A stretch of DNA of 64,000 nt from Streptomyces aculeolatus (GTDB lineage: Bacteria; Actinomycetota; Actinomycetes; Streptomycetales; Streptomycetaceae). A model generated the notes under the pieces. That model made no database searches, was not told where the DNA came from, and saw nothing but the letters and a program-made list of their open reading frames with translations. The stretch is from assembly GCF_020400605.1 (NCBI RefSeq), contig NZ_JAINRD010000016.1, positions 1 to 64,000 on the forward strand, in the 5' to 3' direction. The stretch's first letter is position 1, and every line of letters starts with the position of its first letter. Both the position numbers and the translations under genes were made by a program. Of this stretch, positions 58,688-64,000 are shown piece after piece.

Positions 58688-59818
58688 TCACCATCGGACC
58701 AGTGCCGTTTCGATCGTGGAGCCCGGGCCCATGGTCATGAGCACGCCGTGGTCTCCGGGGTGGGTGACGTCCTCGTCGAGCAGCCGCTCGTACGAGAACA
58801 GGAACGAGCCGCTCGAGACGTTGCCGTAGTCGCGCAGCACGCCGACCGTGTGGCGGACGTCGTGGCGGGTGAGCCCGAGGTTGACGACGACGGCGTCGAT
58901 GACCTTCTTGCCGCCGGAGTGCACGAGCCAGTGCCGGATGTCGCTGCGGCGCAGGCCGGTGTCCGCGAGCAGCCGGTCGACGACGAGTTCGGCGTGGGCG
59001 CCGACGACGTACGGGATCAGCGGGTCGAGGAAGAAGCTGAACCGGTCCTGGTCGCGGTCCCAGTCGTAGCGCATCGCCTCCAGGGCCTCGGGGATGAGGC
59101 AGCTGGCGAACTTCAGCACGTCCGGGCCGCGGGCACCGTCGGGGGCGGTGGCGGGCGCGCCGGACATGAGCGCGACGGCGGCGGCGCCGTCGCCGAAGAG
59201 GCTGTTGACGACGGCGGTGCGCATGGTCTCGTCGAACGCGTACGCCGCGGAGCACGCTTCGGCGCAGAGCACGACGGCGAGTTCGCCCGGGTGTGCGGCG
59301 GACCAGCCGGCGACGACGTTGAGCGCGTTCAGCCCGGCGTTGCAGCCCATGCCGACGATGTCGGAGCGGCTGCAGTGCCGGTCGATGCCCAACTCGCGGA
59401 TCAGCAGGGCGCTGAGCCCGGGGGTGAGGAAGCCGGTGGACGTCACGCAGCACAGGTGGCGCAGGTCCGACAGCTCGTGGCCGGCGTTCTTCAGGCAGGC
59501 GCGGAGGGCTTCCGCCCCCATCTCGATCGCCGCGGCCTTGTGCTTGTCGAGCAGGTCGCCCTGCGGCTCGGAGTGCCGGACTCCGTGTACGTCGGGGGCG
59601 GGCAGCGTCAGGTGGCGCCGTTCTATCGCGCTGTTGAGGAAGACGGAGCTGATCTTGGGGTCGGTGATGCCGAAGGCGTCGAGCACCTCCTGCTGGCTGT
59701 ACGACGTGGGGGTGGCCGCCGTGCCCACCCCGAGGATGCGCGGCCGGTACGGGCCGGGCACCTGTGCTGTCGCGGACCGGGGGTCCAGGAGCTCCGCACG
59801 CTCCACGCCGGTGGTCAT
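58688..59818 (-). CDS. dpgA: DpgA, type III polyketide synthase for 3,5-dihydroxyphenylacetate
   Basis: A 376-residue chalcone-synthase-like enzyme that condenses four malonyl-CoA to the Dpg precursor. The catalytic Cys is C159 in GMGCNAGLNAL. The His (WLVHSGGKKVIDAV) and Asn (LRDYGNVSSGSFLF) of the type III active site are present. I chose the ATG at 59818; an in-frame GTG at 59836 would add six residues. It is followed closely by dpgB and dpgC, forming the Dpg pathway with hpgT upstream. The 125 bp before it shows no clear promoter. Confidence 0.97.
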   Translation of the reverse strand: MTTGVERAELLDPRSATAQVPGPYRPRILGVGTAATPTSYSQQEVLDAFGITDPKISSVFLNSAIERRHLTLPAPDVHGVRHSEPQGDLLDKHKAAAIEMGAEALRACLKNAGHELSDLRHLCCVTSTGFLTPGLSALLIRELGIDRHCSRSDIVGMGCNAGLNALNVVAGWSAAHPGELAVVLCAEACSAAYAFDETMRTAVVNSLFGDGAAAVALMSGAPATAPDGARGPDVLKFASCLIPEALEAMRYDWDRDQDRFSFFLDPLIPYVVGAHAELVVDRLLADTGLRRSDIRHWLVHSGGKKVIDAVVVNLGLTRHDVRHTVGVLRDYGNVSSGSFLFSYERLLDEDVTHPGDHGVLMTMGPGSTIETALVRW

Positions 59819-59943
59819 CGGAAGGTCCACCCCCACATGCGCTTCTTGCTACGCGGTCGTTGTGCGCCGGTGATGCCGTTCACGTGCGGTCCTCTCTCAC
59901 TGGAGTCGGACGGAAGGAAGAATGGGGAGGCCGGCCGCCGGTG

Positions 59944-61338
59944 TCACCCGGCCCGGGCCTCCGCCTCGATGAAGCGGGCGAGGCGCGCGGTGCCCTCGTC
60001 GATCTCCCGCGTGGTCAGGTAGCTGGTGGAGAGCCGGATGGCGCGGTGGCCGCCGCTGTCGCCCGGGTAGAAGTGGCTCATGGGCGTCCAGATGACGCCG
60101 AAGTCCTGGGCGGAGCGGGTGAGCGCCGCGTTGTCGGCGGGGAAGGGCACCTGCACGGTGAGGAAGAACCCGCCCTCGGGCCGGTTCCACCGCACGCCCA
60201 GCGTGCTTCTGCGGTCGGCGGGCAGGCTGGCGTCCAGGGCCTGGAGCATGGCCCGCATCGCGTCTCCGTAGTACGCGGCCGCGCGGGAGTTCAGCTCGGA
60301 GACGAGTCCCTGCGTGGCCAGCAGCGCCCCGGCGACGGCCGCCTGGCTCAGCGACGGGGTGTTGACCGTCACCATGCTCTTGATCTTGGCGAGTTCGTCG
60401 GCGAGCAGGCTGGTGGTCCCGGCGTCGTCGACGACGGTCTGGTCGGCGACGGCGAAGCCGACGCGGGCACCGGGGAAGACGGTCTTGGAGTACGAGCCGA
60501 GGTGGACCACGCGGCGGGCGCGGTCGAGCGACTTCAGAGTCGGGGGCGGCGGGCCCGGGCTGACCAGCCGGTACGGGCTGTCCTCCAGGATGAGCAGGTC
60601 GTGGCGGGCCGCGAGGTCCAGCAGGTCCGTCCGGGCCCGGGGTGTGAGCGTGGCGCCGGAGGGGTTGGAGTGGTCGGGGACGAGGTAGAAGGCGCGGGGC
60701 CGGCGGCCGCGGGCCTGCTCCGCCAGCACCGCGGCTTCGAGGTCGGCGGCGCGGAAGCCGTCCTCGCGCTCCTCGACCGGGTGCACGGCGATGTCGAGCA
60801 GCCGGGCGGCGCCCGTGATGCCGACGTAGCAGGGGCTGGCCACCATCAGCACGTCGTCGGGCCCGCCGAAGAGCGCGCGCAGCACCAGCAGCATGGCCTC
60901 CTGGGCGCCGACGGTCACCACGACGGACTCGGCCGGAACGTCGATGCCCTCGTCGGCGCGCAGCGACTCGGCGATGATCTCGCGGATCTGGCCGGCGGTG
61001 GGGCCGTACTGGTAGAGGGCGGTGCGGATGTCCTGCGGCGTGCCGCCGTGGGCGGCGAGGTGGTCGAGGTAGGTCCGCATGTGGGTGAAGACCTGCTCGG
61101 TGTCGAAGAATCCGTCGTACGGCCGGCCGGGGGCGAAGGAGATCGCCTCCGGGTAGCGCAGCGTGATCTCGTTGAGGAAGTTCATCGTGTCCAGCAGAGG
61201 GTCGGAGACGCTGCCGTGCAGCTCGGCCTTGCGCAGCGGGCGCGCGGACGGAGCGGGGGGCGACGGCGCGGCGGCACCCTCCGCCGGGGCGTCCGGTCCG
61301 GCGCCGGCGACGAGTGCTTCGGATCCCGGAGCAGCCAT
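59944..61338 (-). CDS. hpgT: HpgT, aminotransferase for Hpg and Dpg
   Basis: A 464-residue PLP aminotransferase (fold type I). The Schiff-base lysine is K285 in GSYSKTVFPGARVG, the phosphate-pocket and ring residues lie in VGAQEAM and VPDHSNPSG, and RLSTSY near the end holds the substrate-binding Arg. It converts 4-hydroxyphenylglyoxylate to Hpg and 3,5-dihydroxyphenylglyoxylate to Dpg, usually with Tyr as amino donor. The ATG at 61338 (GGGGGA upstream) was chosen over a longer frame, because the upstream part overlaps the operator array at 61420-61468. The N-terminus is a Pro/Ala-rich extension of about 35 residues. Confidence 0.95.
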   Translation of the reverse strand: MAAPGSEALVAGAGPDAPAEGAAAPSPPAPSARPLRKAELHGSVSDPLLDTMNFLNEITLRYPEAISFAPGRPYDGFFDTEQVFTHMRTYLDHLAAHGGTPQDIRTALYQYGPTAGQIREIIAESLRADEGIDVPAESVVVTVGAQEAMLLVLRALFGGPDDVLMVASPCYVGITGAARLLDIAVHPVEEREDGFRAADLEAAVLAEQARGRRPRAFYLVPDHSNPSGATLTPRARTDLLDLAARHDLLILEDSPYRLVSPGPPPPTLKSLDRARRVVHLGSYSKTVFPGARVGFAVADQTVVDDAGTTSLLADELAKIKSMVTVNTPSLSQAAVAGALLATQGLVSELNSRAAAYYGDAMRAMLQALDASLPADRRSTLGVRWNRPEGGFFLTVQVPFPADNAALTRSAQDFGVIWTPMSHFYPGDSGGHRAIRLSTSYLTTREIDEGTARLARFIEAEARAG

Positions 61339-61419
61339 GGAATTCCCCCACGCGAAGGCAATTGACGAAGTCGTCTTCCGGCGCTCAGAAAAGCACGTCG
61401 CGTCTATTTCGACAACGCC

Positions 61420-61468
61420 GTCCAAGAGAGCAATCTGCACACTTGGACGCGGGGTTGCGCGCTTGGAC
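61420..61468. promoter_or_regulatory. StrR-type operator array before hpgT (three half-sites, 20-bp period)
   Basis: Half-sites GTCCAAGAG (61420-61428), CACTTGGAC (61440-61448) and CGCTTGGAC (61460-61468) are again spaced by exactly 11 bp. The first two form an inverted repeat 9-N11-9 with one mismatch. A further TTGGAC lies at 61480-61485. The array ends 82 bp upstream of the hpgT start, about the same distance as the array before mbtH. The order of half-site directions differs between the two promoters. Confidence 0.65.
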
Positions 61469-61518
61469 AATTCCCGCGGTTGGACGGCCGTACTCACGGA
61501 TGCGAAAGGCATGGGAGT

Positions 61519-62640
61519 TCACCGCTGGGCGGGCGCGATTCGGGCATCGCCGCCGTCTTCCTCCGCGTCCCATCCGTCGGCCCTGAGTTTCGCCGCGATT
61601 CGATCGGCGTCGGCCGGACTCACTCGGCACCGTACCGTGAATCCGCCGCCCTCCGCGGCGTCCACCGACGCGCTCTCGGCGTCCGCGCCGAGTCCCGCGA
61701 CCGCCCCGAGGAGACGCCCCAGTTCCCCCGGCCGTCCGGGGACGGACACGCGCAGGGCAGGGGTGTCCTCCGGGGGTCCTGGGCGGGCTCCCGGGATGGT
61801 GCCGAGGCCGTCGATGCCCCGGTCGAGCAGGTCGACGACGGTCCGCAGGCCTTCCGCGCGGTCGCCGCCACCGTGCCCGGCGAGGGCGTCGAGCGCCGGC
61901 ACCAGCCGGGTGAGGTCGGCGTGCACCGCTCTCACGACGCCGGCGAGAGCCGGGGCGTTGGTCTCGATGATGTCCGCCCACAGCCGGGAGTCGCCGCCGG
62001 CGATCCGCGTGACGTCGCGCAGGCCCTGGCCGGCCAGCCGGGACACCCCCGCGGGGTCGTCCCGCAGCCTCGCGGCCATCAGGCTGGCCAGCAGGTGGGG
62101 AACGTGGGAGGTCAGCGCGACGGCGTCGTCGTGGGCGCGGCTGGCCATCACCAGCGGGGCGGCGCCGCACAGTTCGGCCAGCAGGCGGCCCCGCTCCAAG
62201 GTGGCCGGCGAGGTGAGCCGCGACGGGGTGAGCACCCAGGGGCGGCCCTCGAAGAGGGTGCCGCGGGCCGCGAGCGGCCCGGAGCGCTCGCGGCCGGCCA
62301 GCGGGTGGCCGCCCACGTAGCGCGCGGGGTGGGGCGCGGCGTCCAGCGCGCACCGTTCCGGCACCGTCTTCACGCTGCCCACGTCGGTGTACGCGTCCGC
62401 GAGACCGCGCCGCTGCACGTCGATCAGCACCATGCCGACCTTGCTCGGCGGGACCGCGATCACGGCCAGGTCGACCGGCCCGGGCGGCTCCCCGGCGCTC
62501 CCGGCGCCGAGGGCCGCGGCGGTGCGGGCGGCTTCGGGGTCGCGGTCGGACAGGTACACGGCCACCCCGCGGCGGCAGGCGGCCAGGGCCACGGAGGTGC
62601 CGATCAGGCCGGTGCCCACGACGGCTATGGAGCGAATCAC
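61519..62640 (-). CDS. pdh: prephenate dehydrogenase with C-terminal ACT-like domain
   Basis: A 373-residue NAD(P)-dependent enzyme. An N-terminal Rossmann fold (VVGTGLIGTSVAL) is followed by the family segments YTDVGSVK, GGHPLAGRERSG and a helical dimer domain. About 75 C-terminal residues (LRVSVPGRPGELGRLLGAVAGLG onward) resemble an ACT domain. It makes 4-hydroxyphenylpyruvate from prephenate, feeding both Tyr and Hpg. A dedicated copy is usual in GPA clusters. GTG start with AGGGGA 6 nt upstream. It is divergent from hmaS across a 217-bp gap. Confidence 0.94.
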   Translation of the reverse strand: MIRSIAVVGTGLIGTSVALAACRRGVAVYLSDRDPEAARTAAALGAGSAGEPPGPVDLAVIAVPPSKVGMVLIDVQRRGLADAYTDVGSVKTVPERCALDAAPHPARYVGGHPLAGRERSGPLAARGTLFEGRPWVLTPSRLTSPATLERGRLLAELCGAAPLVMASRAHDDAVALTSHVPHLLASLMAARLRDDPAGVSRLAGQGLRDVTRIAGGDSRLWADIIETNAPALAGVVRAVHADLTRLVPALDALAGHGGGDRAEGLRTVVDLLDRGIDGLGTIPGARPGPPEDTPALRVSVPGRPGELGRLLGAVAGLGADAESASVDAAEGGGFTVRCRVSPADADRIAAKLRADGWDAEEDGGDARIAPAQR

Positions 62641-62857
62641 CAGACATCCCCTGTTCCACAGAACCCGATCGAAGGATTGCGCTCGGAAGATCCCGCTCGA
62701 AAGCCATGGACCGATTAACAGAAACGGCGCAACAGCTTATGCACGAAGACCCGCCGACCAACAGCGCGGGAGTCCAGAAAAGACGCACGTAGCCAGATTC
62801 ACGGCCGGTCGCCTACAGTCCGGGAAACGCATGCAACTTCGTGACCAGGGGACAGTC

Positions 62858-63964
62858 ATGCATGATTTCAGCGAGGCCGGAGTTCCGTTCGGCGACGCGG
62901 CCATCGACTACGTCGAGATGTACGTCGGAAGCCTGGAGGCGGCCGCTTTCGACTGGGTCGACAAGTACGCGTTCTCGGTCGTCGGCACCGGCGGCTCGCC
63001 GGAGCACCGCAGCATCGCGCTGCGCCACGGCCGGATCACCCTCGTGCTCACCCAGGCCACCTCCGACCAGCACCCCGCGTCGGGCTACGTCCAGGACCAC
63101 GGCGACGGCGTGGCCGACATCGCGCTGCGCACGACCGACGTGCGGGCCGCGTTCGACGCGGCGGCGGCCGGCGGCGCCAGAGTGCTGCGCGAGCCCACGG
63201 CGCACGACGGCGAGGGACCCGCCGTGACGGCCGTGATAGGCGGGTTCGGGGACGTGGTGCACACGCTCGTGCAGCGCGCCCCCCGGGCGGCCCCGGGCCT
63301 GCCGGTCGGGTTCACGCCGGCGCTGCGGGAGGACGACGGCCGCGCGGCCGCCGTGGGCCTCCACGAGATCGACCACGTCGCGGTCTGCCTGGACACGGGC
63401 AGCCTCGACCCCACGGTCAGCTTCTACCGGCAGGCGCTGGGTTTCGACTTCGTCTTCGAGGAGCGCATCGTCGTCGGCTCGCAGGCGATGGAGTCGAAGG
63501 TGGTGCAGAGCCGGTCGGGCGCGGTGACGCTCACGCTCATCCAGCCCGACCCGACCGCGGACCCGGGCCAGATCGACGAGTTCCTCAAGGGCCACCAGGG
63601 CTCCGGAGTCCAGCACCTGGCCTTCTCCTCGGCGGACGCGGTGGGTTCGGTGCGGACGCTGGCGCGGCGCGGGGTGGCGTTCCTGGCCACCCCGGGCTCG
63701 TACTACGACATGCTCGGCACGCGCATCCCGTCGCTGAGCCGGTCCCGGCTCGCGGACCTGCGGGCGACGAACGTGCTGGCCGACGAGGACCACGACGGGC
63801 AGATGTTCCAGATCTTCACCGCCTCCACGCACCCGCGGCACACCCTGTTCTTCGAGGTGATCGAGCGGCAGGGCGCGCAGACCTTCGGCAGCGCGAACAT
63901 CAAGGCGCTGTACGAGGCCGTGGAGCTGGAGAGGACCGGCCAGCGTGGGCCGTCCCGGCGCTGA
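62858..63964 (+). CDS. hmaS: HmaS, 4-hydroxymandelate synthase
   Basis: A 368-residue vicinal-oxygen-chelate dioxygenase of the HPPD/HmaS family. Iron ligands are H173 (EIDHVAV), H253 (GVQHLAF) and E333 (FFEVIER). It oxidises 4-hydroxyphenylpyruvate to 4-hydroxymandelate, the first committed step to Hpg. Distinguishing it from HPPD relies mainly on context: prephenate dehydrogenase, hpgT, dpgABC and an Hpg-coding A domain nearby. The ATG at 62858 has AGGGGA 5 nt upstream; the frame remains open far upstream, but that part is non-homologous. The next enzyme, hydroxymandelate oxidase, is not in the window and may follow on this strand beyond 64000. Bases 63965-64000 hold no gene. Confidence 0.92.
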   Translation: MHDFSEAGVPFGDAAIDYVEMYVGSLEAAAFDWVDKYAFSVVGTGGSPEHRSIALRHGRITLVLTQATSDQHPASGYVQDHGDGVADIALRTTDVRAAFDAAAAGGARVLREPTAHDGEGPAVTAVIGGFGDVVHTLVQRAPRAAPGLPVGFTPALREDDGRAAAVGLHEIDHVAVCLDTGSLDPTVSFYRQALGFDFVFEERIVVGSQAMESKVVQSRSGAVTLTLIQPDPTADPGQIDEFLKGHQGSGVQHLAFSSADAVGSVRTLARRGVAFLATPGSYYDMLGTRIPSLSRSRLADLRATNVLADEDHDGQMFQIFTASTHPRHTLFFEVIERQGAQTFGSANIKALYEAVELERTGQRGPSRR

Positions 63965-64000
63965 CGCCCCCGGCGGTACGGTCCACGCGCTCGCGGACGT

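Noticed and set aside
62653..62681. A third StrR-type site in the pdh/hmaS intergenic region starting GTTCCACAG.
   Set aside because: The left half resembles the StrR consensus, but the sequence 11 bp further on does not match the second half.

Overview
The window is about 64 kb of very GC-rich DNA with actinomycete features: GTG starts, purine-rich ribosome binding sites, and long spurious open frames on both strands. It is most likely from Streptomyces or a close relative. Nearly all of it is one nonribosomal peptide gene cluster of the glycopeptide-antibiotic (GPA) type, closest in logic to the tryptophan-containing 'type V' members such as kistamicin, complestatin and corbomycin. No database search was possible, so identity with a named cluster is not claimed.

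Left flank (1-8.2 kb): a low-complexity C/G edge, a phytanoyl-CoA-type Fe(II)/2-oxoglutarate dioxygenase (-), a secreted lipoprotein (+), a sensor kinase/response regulator pair (-), and a translationally coupled efflux unit (-) of lipoprotein, HlyD/MacA-like adaptor, MacB-like ATPase and MacB-like permease.

Core (8.3-53.4 kb, all on the minus strand and read right to left): mbtH, an ABC exporter, five NRPS genes, two cytochrome P450s and a 3Fe-4S ferredoxin. The NRPS line reads A-T-C-A-T-C-A-T-E / C-A-T-E / C-A-T-E / (C-A-T-E)x3 / C-A-T-X-A*-TE, giving nine working modules. Specificity residues read from the A domains suggest X-X-Val-(Trp?)-X-Hpg-X-Tyr-X. X is one unfamiliar code (DALSVGTVI) used five times. 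By elimination it is probably 3,5-dihydroxyphenylglycine (Dpg). The last six residues line up with the Trp-Dpg-Hpg-Hpg-Tyr-Dpg order of kistamicin as I recall it. The last NRPS carries an X-domain (HR...DD motif), which in GPAs recruits the cross-linking P450s. Uniquely to my eye, a decayed adenylation domain lies between X and the thioesterase.

Right flank (53.5-64 kb): a second kinase/regulator pair paralogous to the first, an alpha/beta hydrolase, dpgC, dpgB, dpgA, hpgT, a prephenate dehydrogenase and, divergently on the plus strand, hmaS. These make the Dpg and 4-hydroxyphenylglycine (Hpg) building blocks. dpgD, hydroxymandelate oxidase (hmo), halogenase, glycosyltransferase, methyltransferase, vanHAX and a StrR-type regulator gene are not in the window. 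The cluster may continue past 64 kb.

Regulation: the promoters of the mbtH/NRPS unit and of hpgT both carry three 9-bp half-sites at an exact 20-bp period. They include GTCCAACTG-N11-CAGTTGGAC, the geometry of StrR/Bbr/Tei15* sites. The two-component operons and the efflux operon carry 11-bp-period direct repeats near their starts.
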